Translations under genes and position numbers: made by a program
The notes under the pieces: generated by a model
Databases searched by the model: none
What the model was told of the DNA's origin: nothing
Seen by the model: only the letters and a program-made list of their open reading frames with translations
NCBI RefSeq assembly: GCF_004366355.1
Contig: NZ_SODV01000001.1
Location: 2,480,001 to 2,544,000 of the forward strand
DNA length: 64,000 nt
Source: Dinghuibacter silviterrae
GTDB lineage: Bacteria; Bacteroidota; Bacteroidia; Chitinophagales; Chitinophagaceae
Reading direction: 5' to 3'
Shown here: positions 26,209 to 34,003 of the stretch, piece by piece
Layout of the letters: the number at the start of each line of letters is the position of its first letter
How positions within the stretch are numbered: the stretch's first letter is position 1

Positions 26209-27837
26209 ATGATTAATCATCGGCGCGTCCTTTTCCTGAGTCTGCAGGCCCTATTCAATGCTATCCTCATCGGTTTTATTGCTAAAGGCCTGGTTTACTT
26301 GATCGAATGCATTACCGGTCTTGCTTTTTATGGCAAATTCACCCCCATGACGGGCCCATCCGGCCATCACCTGGGGGGACTTGTCGTCCTGGTCCCCATC
26401 TTAGGCGGTCTTATCGTCGGGGTGATGGCCCGTTTTGGCTCTACGGCCATCCGTGGTCACGGGATCCCCGAAGCCATGGAAAAAATCATCCTGGAAGACA
26501 GTAAGATACCCTGGCCGATCACGTTTCTAAAACCCATTTCAGCGGCCATTTCCATCGGTACGGGTGGTCCGTTCGGCGCGGAAGGCCCCATCATCGCCAC
26601 GGGCGGCGCCTTTGGCTCCGTAACGGGGCAGATCGCCCACATCTCGGCCGAAGAGCGAAAAGTGCTGCTGGCCGCCGGCGCCTGCGCGGGTATGTCCGCC
26701 ATCTTTGGCAGCCCTTTGGCGGGCGTGCTGCTGGCGATAGAATTGCTTTTGTTTGAATTCTCCGCACGCTCCATCATCCCGGTGGGGCTGGCCTGCGCGA
26801 CCGGCGCGGCCATGCACCTGTTGCTTTTTGGATCGGAACCCGTCTTTGCCATGGCAGCCATCCCCCTGCCGTCGCCCTCCGCCCTTGCGGCGTATACGGG
26901 CGCCGGGGTCGTCATCGGTTTAATCGCCACGGGCATCACCTGGACCGTGTATGCCGTCGAGGACGCCTTCGAACACCTCCCCATCCACTGGATGTGGTGG
27001 CCCGCCATTGGGGCCGTCGTGGTGGGCGTCGTCGGTTATTTCGCCCCTTATACGATGGGGGTGGGGTATGACAACATCCGAACCTTGTTGACGGGGAACA
27101 TCCCCCTGACGCTGATTTTAGGTCTTTGTTTGCTGAAATACCTGTCCTGGGTCATCTCGCTGGGCAGCGGCACCTCCGGGGGGACGCTCGCACCCTTGTT
27201 TACGATCGGCGGCGCCCTGGGGCTTTTGTTGGGGCTGGGGATGGTCCGGCTTTTCCCATCCGCGGGGATCAACCTCGAAACCTGCGCCCTGATCGGGATG
27301 GCCGCCCTGTTTGCCGGGGCCTCCCGCGCCCTCCTCACCGCCATCGTTTTCTCCCTGGAGACGACGGGCCAGATGCACGGGTTGTTGCCCCTGTTGGGCG
27401 CTTGTACGGCGGCATACTTCGTCTCCTTTTTCTTCATGAAGGGGAGCATCATGACGGAAAAGATCCTTCGCCGCGGGGTTGCCGCCCCGGATGCGTACGA
27501 ACCGGATTTGCTGCAGGGCGTCCTGGTGCGCCAATTGTTTACACCCTCCGCCGCTCCCCAGGCGTTGCCGGTCGGGATCGATGGGCTCATCCCTCCTCCG
27601 TCTGTATACGCTACCGATAACGCCGCCACGGCGGCACGCCTGATGGGCTCGGCGGGTACGGATCAACTTCATGTTCTGGAAAGCGAGAAGGATCCCCGTG
27701 TCATCGGTGTCCTGACGGCGTCCAGCCTGTTGCACTATTATGCAGCACAAAAAGGGCGGGAGGAAACCTATCATTCTCCTTTGGCGACCCGGAAGTGGCT
27801 GGTGCGCGGGCGGAAGATGATACACCACCGGAAATAG
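26209..27837 (+). CDS. ClC-family chloride channel/transporter-like protein
   Basis: A 542-residue ClC homologue with the usual 18-helix plan. The selectivity blocks are GHGIPE (usually GSGIP, so the central Ser is His), GTGGPFGAEGPII with the gating Glu at about 125, and SLGSGTSGGTLAPLF. Where E. coli ClC-ec1 has the internal proton glutamate (second Glu of IIEEM) this protein has Leu (AIELL, about 179), and the central Tyr of the usual SIYT motif is Met (GSIMTEK, about 415). These changes suggest altered anion selectivity or lost H+ coupling, by inference only. The C-terminus contains one partial CBS-like region. Start chosen at 26209 from the promoter box; 26191 is possible. Confidence 0.88.
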   Translation: MINHRRVLFLSLQALFNAILIGFIAKGLVYLIECITGLAFYGKFTPMTGPSGHHLGGLVVLVPILGGLIVGVMARFGSTAIRGHGIPEAMEKIILEDSKIPWPITFLKPISAAISIGTGGPFGAEGPIIATGGAFGSVTGQIAHISAEERKVLLAAGACAGMSAIFGSPLAGVLLAIELLLFEFSARSIIPVGLACATGAAMHLLLFGSEPVFAMAAIPLPSPSALAAYTGAGVVIGLIATGITWTVYAVEDAFEHLPIHWMWWPAIGAVVVGVVGYFAPYTMGVGYDNIRTLLTGNIPLTLILGLCLLKYLSWVISLGSGTSGGTLAPLFTIGGALGLLLGLGMVRLFPSAGINLETCALIGMAALFAGASRALLTAIVFSLETTGQMHGLLPLLGACTAAYFVSFFFMKGSIMTEKILRRGVAAPDAYEPDLLQGVLVRQLFTPSAAPQALPVGIDGLIPPPSVYATDNAATAARLMGSAGTDQLHVLESEKDPRVIGVLTASSLLHYYAAQKGREETYHSPLATRKWLVRGRKMIHHRK

Positions 27838-27948
27838 GTACCGCACCCTTCCGGCAACTTTTCCGCGGATAGTCCAAGTATTTCCCCGTTTTGTCTCATC
27901 AAAGAGCCGGAGTATTGTGTTGCTTTGCAGTCTGACATACTTTGCATC

Positions 27949-28629
27949 ATGATGGCTGCGACAGATCTGACAACTATAGGCTTGTTGGAAAAGACCGTCC
28001 TGAAAACCGGACGGGTGACCGGTGTGCGCCCCTGGGAGCCCGGCACCTTCGTGGAGATCGACCTGCACCTGCCTGGCGTCGACATGACCCGGTGGAGCGA
28101 AGCCCAACATATCAAGTGCCGGGTAAACCACTTTACCTTCCGGGAATACACCATTGCGGGCTGGGACGCGCCTACGCATACGGGCACGTTGTATATAGAC
28201 GCCGCCCACGACGGACCGGGCAGCCGCTGGGCGAGGTCTGTCAAACCCGGCGACCGGTTGTATTATACCGGGGTCGGCCGTTCTCCTTTCGCCCCGGCGC
28301 CTTTGTCCCGCCTCGTTTGTCTGGGGGACGAAACCGGTGTGGGACACTTTCTCGCCCTCCGGCAACTCCTGCCCCGTACTTCCTCCCTGACGGGCGCCAT
28401 CCTGATGGGAGAAGCGGCGCACCGGGCTTGTTTCGGCGATTTTCTGAGAATGCCGTTGGAGCCCCTGTGCGATTCCCTGGAGGATTGGGTGACGGACCGC
28501 AAAGAACTGTTGGACGAGGGGGTCTTTTATGTAGCGGGGCAAAACGGTCTCGTGCGTGACCTGAAACGCGCATTGCGTGTTCGGGGCGTGGAACCGGAGC
28601 GCATCAAGGCGCAAGGCTTTTGGGGCTGA
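27949..28629 (+). CDS. Siderophore-interacting (ViuB-like) FAD-binding reductase
   Basis: A protein of about 226 residues of the ferredoxin-reductase-like SIP family, which uses FAD and NAD(P)H to reduce ferric siderophores in the cytoplasm. Visible: a beta-barrel FAD domain (LKTGRVTGVRPWEPGTFVEIDL and the FAD motif FREYTIAGWD) and an NAD(P)H-binding half (LVCLGDETGVGHFLALRQLL, ending VFYVAGQNGLVRDLKRAL and RIKAQGFWG). Two adjacent ATGs (27949, 27952) are possible starts, 4 nt after a near-match promoter box (ATACTTTG); an upstream TTG at 27925 is unlikely. No siderophore genes adjoin, so the iron role rests on the family. Converges with the methyltransferase gene. Confidence 0.85.
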   Translation: MMAATDLTTIGLLEKTVLKTGRVTGVRPWEPGTFVEIDLHLPGVDMTRWSEAQHIKCRVNHFTFREYTIAGWDAPTHTGTLYIDAAHDGPGSRWARSVKPGDRLYYTGVGRSPFAPAPLSRLVCLGDETGVGHFLALRQLLPRTSSLTGAILMGEAAHRACFGDFLRMPLEPLCDSLEDWVTDRKELLDEGVFYVAGQNGLVRDLKRALRVRGVEPERIKAQGFWG

Positions 28630-28632
28630 CCA

Positions 28633-29394
28633 TTATACAAGGAACAGCCTGGTCTCGTATTCCATGTGGACGACCCCGTTTTCGTTGTACTTCTGAAAGA
28701 TTTCCCCAAGCTCTACGATCATCTCGTCGTACCCGGCCTGTCCTTCCTGGGGCATGTAGGACGAGGACAAGAGTTGCCCCTTGATCGCCTCGAAGTCCAT
28801 GATCTGGTCATGCCGGAAGGACTTCTGACGAACTTCCGCGGGGGCGAAGAAGGCATTGATCTTCTCCTCGTTGGCATGGCTGGCATGGATGGCGTCGTAA
28901 TTGTTGCCCCTGTTTCGCTTGAGGTCCTCGATGGCCCTCAGGAACGGGGTGTCGGTCAGGCGCACGTTCCAGACCAGCAGCACGTGTCCTCCCGGTTTGA
29001 GGATGCGGTCGAATTCCAGACGTGTCGGACCGGGGTCCATCCAGTGAAAGGCCTGGGCCGCCGTGATCAGGTCCACACTTTTGTCTTCCAGGCCGGTGGC
29101 TTCCGCCCGCCCGTCCCGGCTGGTAAAGTGGTGGAAGTGCGCCAGGTATTTGTCTCCTGCTTCACGCATGGCCTGGTTGGGCTCGACGCCGATGACCGTA
29201 AAGCCGTGCCGGAGCAGCAGGTCGGTAAAGATCCCGGTGCCGGAGCCGATGTCGGCGATGACGTTTTTTCGATTCAGATGGATGGTGTCACGCAGGAAAG
29301 CAATGATGGCCTGCGGGTAGGTGGGGCGGTACTTGACATAGTTATCGACCCTATCGGAGAACCGTTGCGTAGGGTTCAGTGAGGAGGTGTCCAT
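28633..29394 (-). CDS. Class I SAM-dependent methyltransferase
   Basis: A 253-residue Rossmann-fold methyltransferase of the Methyltransf_11/25 type. Motif I is VIADIGSGTGIFTDLLLRHG (about residues 40-59), the acidic motif II VIGVEPNQAMRE follows, and motif IV is VDLITAAQAFHWMDPGPTRLEF with motif V-like GGHVLLVWN. Small-molecule methylation is expected, but no substrate can be assigned. It ends 3 nt from the convergent SIP-like gene. Its promoter box, TACCTTTG, lies 7 nt before the start. Confidence 0.9.
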   Translation of the reverse strand: MDTSSLNPTQRFSDRVDNYVKYRPTYPQAIIAFLRDTIHLNRKNVIADIGSGTGIFTDLLLRHGFTVIGVEPNQAMREAGDKYLAHFHHFTSRDGRAEATGLEDKSVDLITAAQAFHWMDPGPTRLEFDRILKPGGHVLLVWNVRLTDTPFLRAIEDLKRNRGNNYDAIHASHANEEKINAFFAPAEVRQKSFRHDQIMDFEAIKGQLLSSSYMPQEGQAGYDEMIVELGEIFQKYNENGVVHMEYETRLFLV

Positions 29395-29401
29395 AGTGGA
29401 C

Positions 29402-29409
29402 CAAAGGTA
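29402..29409 (-). promoter_or_regulatory. -7 box (TACCTTTG) for the methyltransferase gene
   Basis: Exact TAnnTTTG match on the minus strand, ending 7 nt before ATG 29394. Confidence 0.55.
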
Positions 29410-29495
29410 CTCTTTTCAGTTCATTTCATTCAGTTTCTCATGGGAGGGGACAGCAGAAGCGATAAAGCGCTAATTTCCCTGTAGCTACGCGCGTT

Positions 29496-30626
29496 ATGGC
29501 TCAGTTGTTTCCGATCGCTATCCTCGAAAATTCTACCTATTCCTGGCTGCCGAAAGTGACGGTCAGGGGGCAGCTGTTGTATTCGCTGCTCCTGCTCGCG
29601 CTGGCGGCCGGTGTTGTTGCTACCTTCTACATAAAAGTGGATGTATCGCTGACGGCCCAGGGGCTTGTCCGGCCCGTCGCCGAAAAAACCGAAATCCGTA
29701 GCCCCCTGTCGGGTACCATCGCCGAGGTCCTGGCAACGGATGGCGCCACGGTCCATGAAGGCGCGCTGTTGCTCCGGCTGCGCCAGGAGGTGTCCGACAG
29801 CAAGCTGGCGGAGACCGACTACGACCTGGGAGAACACGAGAAATACATCCACGACCTGGAGCTGCTCGCTTCGGGCCGGACCGACGGTCTGCGCTCCGCG
29901 CAATACCAGGGGCAGTATGCGAAGTACCAGTCGCAACTGGCGGAGCAACGGACAACGATCGCCAAGCTGCGGACCGAGGTCGCCACGGACCGTACCCTTC
30001 TTTCCGAACACGTGATTGCGCCCAAAGAATACCAGGACAAGTCGTACGAATATGACAAGGCCCTGGCTGCTTATCAATCCGCCATGGCCCAGCAGCGGAG
30101 CGACTGGGCGGACCAGCTGGGGAAGTTACGCCTGGAGGCGGGCGGCTTGTCCGCCGACGCGAGTGCGCTCCGCCAGGAAAAAGAGGGCGCCCTGATCAAA
30201 GCTCCCGTTGGAGGCACCCTTCAGCAATTCGAAGGACGCCAGCCGGGCGGGTTTGTACAAGCCGGTGAGATCCTTGCGGTGATCTCCCCCGATTCCAATA
30301 TTGTCGCCGAGTGTGCCGTGTCCCCCCGGGACGTCGGTTTTATCCGGCCGGGTATGGCCGTACGCTGCCAGGTGGATGCGTTTAACTATAACGAGTGGGG
30401 GGTTGTCGAAGGAAAGGTCGTCTCCGTCGGAAACGACTTCATCCTCCAGGACGGTCACCCGGTGTTCAAGGTACGATGCAGCTTCGCCAAAACTTACCTG
30501 GAGATGCGCAGCGGCCTCCGGGGCAACCTGAAGAAGGGGATGACGCTCCAGGCCCGCTTCCTGTTGACACGCCGGACCCTGTACCAACTGTTATACGATA
30601 GGACCAGCGACTGGTTAAAAACATAA
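29496..30626 (+). CDS. HlyD-family secretion adaptor of a peptide ABC exporter
   Basis: A 376-residue membrane fusion protein of type I (ABC) secretion systems. One N-terminal membrane anchor (LLYSLLLLALAAGVVATFYI, about residues 27-46), a lipoyl half (EIRSPLSGTIAEVLATDGATVHEGALL), a long Gln/Ala/Glu-rich coiled coil (about residues 95-220) and the second lipoyl half (ALIKAPVGGTLQQFEGRQPGGFVQAGEILAV) precede a C-terminal beta-domain. It should bridge the C39 ABC exporter to an outer-membrane channel across the periplasm. The exporter gene follows after 5 nt. No TolC gene is adjacent. Confidence 0.9.
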   Translation: MAQLFPIAILENSTYSWLPKVTVRGQLLYSLLLLALAAGVVATFYIKVDVSLTAQGLVRPVAEKTEIRSPLSGTIAEVLATDGATVHEGALLLRLRQEVSDSKLAETDYDLGEHEKYIHDLELLASGRTDGLRSAQYQGQYAKYQSQLAEQRTTIAKLRTEVATDRTLLSEHVIAPKEYQDKSYEYDKALAAYQSAMAQQRSDWADQLGKLRLEAGGLSADASALRQEKEGALIKAPVGGTLQQFEGRQPGGFVQAGEILAVISPDSNIVAECAVSPRDVGFIRPGMAVRCQVDAFNYNEWGVVEGKVVSVGNDFILQDGHPVFKVRCSFAKTYLEMRSGLRGNLKKGMTLQARFLLTRRTLYQLLYDRTSDWLKT

Positions 30627-30631
30627 AGGGT

Positions 30632-32821
30632 ATGCGGTTATTTCGTTTGGGGACCATGCCGGCCAGGAGCCGGGTCAAACAGCGGGACGTCACCGACTGC
30701 GGGGCCGCCTGTCTGGTGTCCGTGGCGGCCTGGTACCACCTGTCGCTGCCGGTGGCCCGGGTACGGCAATACGCCTCTACGGACACCCGGGGCACCAACG
30801 TCCTGGGGCTTGTGGAGGGGGCCGAACGCCTGGGTTTCCAGGCCAAGGGGGTCAAGGGACCCTTCGAAGGGCTGCCCCGTATCCCGCTCCCGGCCATCGT
30901 CCATGTCGTGTTAAAAAACGGGCTGGCCCACTACTTCGTCCTTTATCGCGTCGGCCGGCGTTTTATCTGGGTGATGGACCCGGCCGACGGTCAATATCAC
31001 CGGATGACGCACGAGGACTTCAAGGCCGTTTGGACGGGCGTGGCCCTTCTCCTGTTGCCCGGTGGGTCCTTCCAGCCGGGGAATGAAAAAGGGTCCCACC
31101 TGCGCCGCTTTTGGTACCTCCTGGCCCCCCATCGTTCGGTATGTCTCCAGGCATTGGTGGGCGCCATGGCCTATACGGTCCTGGGACTGTCCACGTCCGT
31201 CTATGTCCAGAAGATCGTGGACAACGTCCTGGTGGATGGAAACAAGGGCCTCCTGACCACCCTCAGCCTGGGCATGCTGGCTGTCCTCCTGCTCCAGGCT
31301 GTCATCGGCAACGTCAAAAGCGTCTTTGCGTTAAAGACCGGGCAACAGATCGACGCCCGGCTCATCCTGGGGTATTACAAACACGTCCTTAGCCTGCCCC
31401 AGCGTTTTTTCGACACCATGCGCGTGGGCGAGATCATCTCCCGGATCAACGACGCGGTGAAGATCCGGACGTTTATCAACGAGGTGGCCATCACGATGGT
31501 CGTCAATGTATTTGTGGTCTTTTTTTCCTTTACCCTCATGTTCCTGTACTATTGGAAGCTGGCGCTGATGATGCTCGTCCTGTTGCCGGTGTACGGGCTC
31601 GTGTACAAGGCCAGCGACCTGCTGAACAAAAAGCTGCAGCGCAGGTTGATGGAGAACAGCGCCGACCTCAGCAGCCACGTCGTCGAATCCCTGAACTCCG
31701 TGGCCACGATCAAGGCGTTCGGTCTGGAGGATTTTTCCAACGACCGGACGGAGACTCGTTTCGTCCGGCTGCTCAAAACCGTGTTTCAGGCCTCTATGGG
31801 CAATATGTATATCGGCACCGCCGCCACCTTTTTCACGGGGGCCTTTAGCATCGCCCTTTTGTGGACGGGCTCCCTGTTTGTCCTCGACCACGCCCTAAGC
31901 CCGGGCGAACTCCTGTCCTTTTACGCACTCCTGGGATATTTTACCGGGCCCGCCATGGGGCTCATCGGGGCCAACAACAGCATCCAGAACGCGCTGATCG
32001 CCGCCGACCGTCTTTTCGAGATCCTGGACGTGGAGCAGGAGACCCACGAAGCCGCCTGCGCCCTGACCCCCGATATGATCGGCGACATCACGTTCCGGGA
32101 CGTCTCCTTCCGCTATGGCACGCGGACCGACGTATTCAGGAACTTCAACCTGTCGATCAAAAAAGGCGTCATCACAGCCGTTGTCGGCGAAAGCGGCTCG
32201 GGTAAGTCTACCCTGGCGGCCCTTTTACAAAACCTTTATCCCTTGCAGGCGGGGCACGTGCTCGTGGGCGATATGGATGTCCGTTATATCAGCCCTTCGT
32301 CCCTGCGCCGCCGGATCGGTGTGGTCCCCCAACAGATCGATCTTTTCGCGGGAACCATTCTGGAGAACATCGCGGTGGGGGAATTCGACCCCGACCTGAA
32401 AGAGGTCATGCGCATCACCCGTTTGCTCGGCATCACGGAGTTTATCGAAAAACTGCCCCTGGGCTTTCAGACGCCCCTGGGAGAACACGGCGTCAACCTG
32501 TCCGGCGGTCAACGCCAACGCCTGGCGATCGCCCGGGCGTTGTACCGTGACCCGGACATCCTCATCCTGGACGAGGCGACGTCGGCCCTGGACCCCATCA
32601 GCGACCAGTTGGTACAGGACGCCGTCCGCACCTTGCGTGCGGGGGGGAAGACCATCCTGGTGATCGCCCATCGTTTGAGTACGGTGATGCACGCCGACAC
32701 CATCGTCGTCCTGCAGGAAGGCCGTTTGATCGGAGAAGGTACCCATGCAGAATTGCTGGAGACAAGCAAGGTCTACGCCCACCTCTGGAAACGCCACCAG
32801 GGCACCCACCTTCAAACCTGA
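30632..32821 (+). CDS. C39-peptidase-containing ABC exporter for double-glycine peptides
   Basis: A 729-residue bacteriocin-type exporter that cleaves a double-glycine leader and translocates the core. The N-terminal C39 peptidase (residues about 10-145) has an intact triad: Cys at 23 in KQRDVTDCGAACLV, His at 100 in GLAHYFVLY and Asp at 116 in VMDPADG. A six-helix ABC membrane domain follows (about 165-460), then the ATPase with Walker A VVGESGSGKSTLAALL, signature NLSGGQRQRLAIARAL and Walker B ILILDEATSALD. Immediately downstream are an XRE regulator and two genes for double-glycine peptides, its probable substrates. Confidence 0.94.
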   Translation: MRLFRLGTMPARSRVKQRDVTDCGAACLVSVAAWYHLSLPVARVRQYASTDTRGTNVLGLVEGAERLGFQAKGVKGPFEGLPRIPLPAIVHVVLKNGLAHYFVLYRVGRRFIWVMDPADGQYHRMTHEDFKAVWTGVALLLLPGGSFQPGNEKGSHLRRFWYLLAPHRSVCLQALVGAMAYTVLGLSTSVYVQKIVDNVLVDGNKGLLTTLSLGMLAVLLLQAVIGNVKSVFALKTGQQIDARLILGYYKHVLSLPQRFFDTMRVGEIISRINDAVKIRTFINEVAITMVVNVFVVFFSFTLMFLYYWKLALMMLVLLPVYGLVYKASDLLNKKLQRRLMENSADLSSHVVESLNSVATIKAFGLEDFSNDRTETRFVRLLKTVFQASMGNMYIGTAATFFTGAFSIALLWTGSLFVLDHALSPGELLSFYALLGYFTGPAMGLIGANNSIQNALIAADRLFEILDVEQETHEAACALTPDMIGDITFRDVSFRYGTRTDVFRNFNLSIKKGVITAVVGESGSGKSTLAALLQNLYPLQAGHVLVGDMDVRYISPSSLRRRIGVVPQQIDLFAGTILENIAVGEFDPDLKEVMRITRLLGITEFIEKLPLGFQTPLGEHGVNLSGGQRQRLAIARALYRDPDILILDEATSALDPISDQLVQDAVRTLRAGGKTILVIAHRLSTVMHADTIVVLQEGRLIGEGTHAELLETSKVYAHLWKRHQGTHLQT

Positions 32822-32833
32822 ATTTTTTTGACT

Positions 32834-33097
32834 ATGCAGCATATGAACAAAAACACCGTTTGCACCAAATCGGTACTGGAAAGCATCCACAGCTTGCGCA
32901 GGAACCGTGAGTACTCTCAGGATTTTATGGCCTACAAACTGGGCATCTCCCAAAACGCGTTCTCCAAACTGGAGTCCGGCAAGACACCCCTGACGATGGA
33001 GCGGTTCTTCAAAATCGCGGAACTGCTCCAGGTGTCCCCCGTCGAGCTCCTGGAAGGAGAAGTACGCGTGACGGGTCTTGCCGCCGCCAGCGCTTAA
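32834..33097 (+). CDS. Small XRE-family helix-turn-helix regulator
   Basis: An 87-residue Cro/CI-type DNA-binding protein. The five-helix HTH spans about residues 12-70: IHSLRRNREYSQDFMAYKLGI, then SQNAFSKLESGKTPLTMERF and KIAELLQVSPVELLE. The ATG at 32834 (MQHMNKN) is preferred; a TTG two codons upstream is also open. It begins 12 nt after the ABC exporter stop and precedes the first leader-peptide gene, so it likely regulates peptide production or immunity. No membrane segment or immunity-like feature is present. Confidence 0.87.
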   Translation: MQHMNKNTVCTKSVLESIHSLRRNREYSQDFMAYKLGISQNAFSKLESGKTPLTMERFFKIAELLQVSPVELLEGEVRVTGLAAASA

Positions 33098-33128
33098 CCG
33101 CCGGAGCTATTCTATATAGCTGATCGGG

Positions 33129-33160
33129 TTTGTAGACCAGGTGTCCGGATGATAGTTTTG
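33129..33160 (+). promoter_or_regulatory. Bacteroidota promoter for the first peptide gene
   Basis: TTTG (33129-33132), a 20-nt spacer and TAGTTTTG (33153-33160) reproduce the Bacteroidota -33/-7 consensus exactly. It lies 23 nt before ATG 33184, giving a leader of about 17 nt. The precursor gene can thus be expressed separately from the exporter operon. Confidence 0.75.
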
Positions 33161-33183
33161 TCCCACACCTAATCTCTCATTTT

Positions 33184-33393
33184 ATGCGTGAACTCTCTTA
33201 CCTCGAACTTACCGCCATCAATGGCGGCTTAGGTCTCCCCAACCCCGGAGCGCTGTTGAGCGGACTGGAAACCGATCTTCAGAAAACCGCCACCGACGCG
33301 GTCAATGACACGATGACGACCGTCAACGACGCATTGACGAACCTCGGTCTCAGTGGCCTGGGTTTGGGTGGTCTTGGTCTTGGCGGGCTTTGA
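33184..33393 (+). CDS. Double-glycine-leader peptide precursor 1 (Gly/Leu-rich core)
   Basis: A 69-residue secreted-peptide precursor. The 15-residue leader MRELSYLELTAINGG fits the classical LSxxELxxIxGG double-glycine pattern at every fixed position, so cleavage after Gly15 by the adjacent C39 peptidase is expected. The 54-residue core begins LGLPNPGALLSGLETDLQ, continues with a Thr/Asp/Asn-rich probably helical part and ends in a Gly/Leu tail (NLGLSGLGLGGLGLGGL) with repeated GxxxG spacings. It has no Cys, so lanthionine or disulfide bridges are excluded, and no modification enzyme is nearby. It resembles the second peptide in core layout. I do not recognise a named family. Confidence 0.82.
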   Translation: MRELSYLELTAINGGLGLPNPGALLSGLETDLQKTATDAVNDTMTTVNDALTNLGLSGLGLGGLGLGGL

Positions 33394-33398
33394 TCACT

Positions 33399-33427
33399 GG
33401 TGCGCCGGTCTCTTGGGGCCGGCGCCC
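33399..33427. other. Hairpin between the two peptide genes
   Basis: GCGCCGG (33402-33408) and CCGGCGC (33419-33425) pair with a 10-nt loop, 9 nt after the stop of peptide gene 1. No T-run follows, so it may pause or protect the transcript rather than terminate. A second short hairpin (CGGGCT/AGCCCG, 33446-33466) follows. Confidence 0.45.
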
Positions 33428-33495
33428 TTATGCCCCTTAACCCTACGGGCTCTTTTGTATAGCCCGCCGTTGTGGGTCGGCAAAAACATTCGGGA

Positions 33496-33503
33496 TAATT
33501 TAG
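33496..33503 (+). promoter_or_regulatory. Possible -7 box (TAATTTAG) before peptide gene 2
   Basis: One mismatch to TAnnTTTG, with a TTG (33470-33472) 23 nt upstream. Peptide gene 2 may have its own weaker promoter or share the transcript of gene 1. Confidence 0.35.
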
Positions 33504-33522
33504 CTGAAAACTTATACGTTGT

Positions 33523-33828
33523 ATGAAAACACTCTACATCGACAGCTTCGAAATGCTCTCCTCTGAGGAACTCATTGCCGTTCATGGCGGCGGCGGACTG
33601 CTCAGCAGCCTGAACCCGCTCATCAGCGGTTTGACGACCGACCTCGAAGTCGACCTGGCCGCCGTCAGCAAAACCGTCACCGACCTGACCACCAACCTGG
33701 ATGCCGCAACGGGCGGTCTGGGTCTTGGTTCGCTGGGTCTCGGTTCCCTTGGCACCGGCAACCTCCTCGGCGGAGGCCTCCTCGGCGGAAGCGGCAACGG
33801 CCTGCTGGGTGGCGGTCTGAACCTCTAG
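33523..33828 (+). CDS. Double-glycine-leader peptide precursor 2 (Gly/Leu-rich core)
   Basis: A 101-residue precursor. The leader MKTLYIDSFEMLSSEELIAVHGG (spacing as in LSxxELxxIxGG, with Val for Ile) predicts cleavage after Gly23. The 78-residue core parallels peptide 1: a LLSSLNPLISGLTTDLEVD block (compare LLSGLETDL), a TTNL helix-like part, then a long Gly/Leu/Ser tail (GGLGLGSLGLGSLGTG..., ending LLGGGLNL). No Cys is present. Shared layout suggests the two arose by duplication and may act together. Whether the product is a bacteriocin, signal or surface protein is not known. Confidence 0.82.
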   Translation: MKTLYIDSFEMLSSEELIAVHGGGGLLSSLNPLISGLTTDLEVDLAAVSKTVTDLTTNLDAATGGLGLGSLGLGSLGTGNLLGGGLLGGSGNGLLGGGLNL

Positions 33829-33882
33829 CATAGGAACGCACACGCAATATGTAGGAACAAGCTGTGAATTTTCATTTGTCGA

Positions 33883-33906
33883 GCCCCGGAGTCCTCCGGG
33901 GCTTTT
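33883..33906 (+). terminator. Rho-independent terminator after the peptide genes
   Basis: Perfect 9-bp stem GCCCCGGAG/CTCCGGGGC (33883-33891, 33894-33902) followed by TTTT. It closes the peptide transcript 55 nt after the stop of peptide gene 2. Confidence 0.75.
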
Positions 33907-33951
33907 GGCGCCAGAGCCTAAGCGGGGAATTTAGGCTCTGGCGCCAAAAGC
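33901..33951. repeat. 21-bp perfect inverted repeat
   Basis: Arms 33901-33921 and 33931-33951 pair perfectly over 21 bp (left arm begins GCTTTTGGCGCC) around a 9-nt loop. It overlaps the last two stem bases and the T-run of the preceding terminator, so the two folds compete. Confidence 0.8.
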
Positions 33952-33964
33952 ATTGTGCGTTGCG

Positions 33965-33991
33965 ACAAAGGGGGGCTTTGCCCCCCTTTGT
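33965..33991. repeat. 12-bp perfect inverted repeat with 3-nt loop
   Basis: ACAAAGGGGGGC (33965-33976) and GCCCCCCTTTGT (33980-33991) around TTT. Third hairpin of a cluster in this 145-bp stretch. Confidence 0.75.
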
Positions 33992-34003
33992 AATTCCCCC
34001 TTG

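Noticed and set aside
27118-28614. Long antisense open frame (about 498 codons) across the ClC and SIP genes
   Set aside because: Overlaps two recognisable genes on the other strand and shows no family motif.
33394-33843. Antisense open frame opposite peptide gene 2
   Set aside because: Ala/Glu-rich mirror of the Gly/Leu codons of the precursor; the leader motif on the plus strand is decisive.
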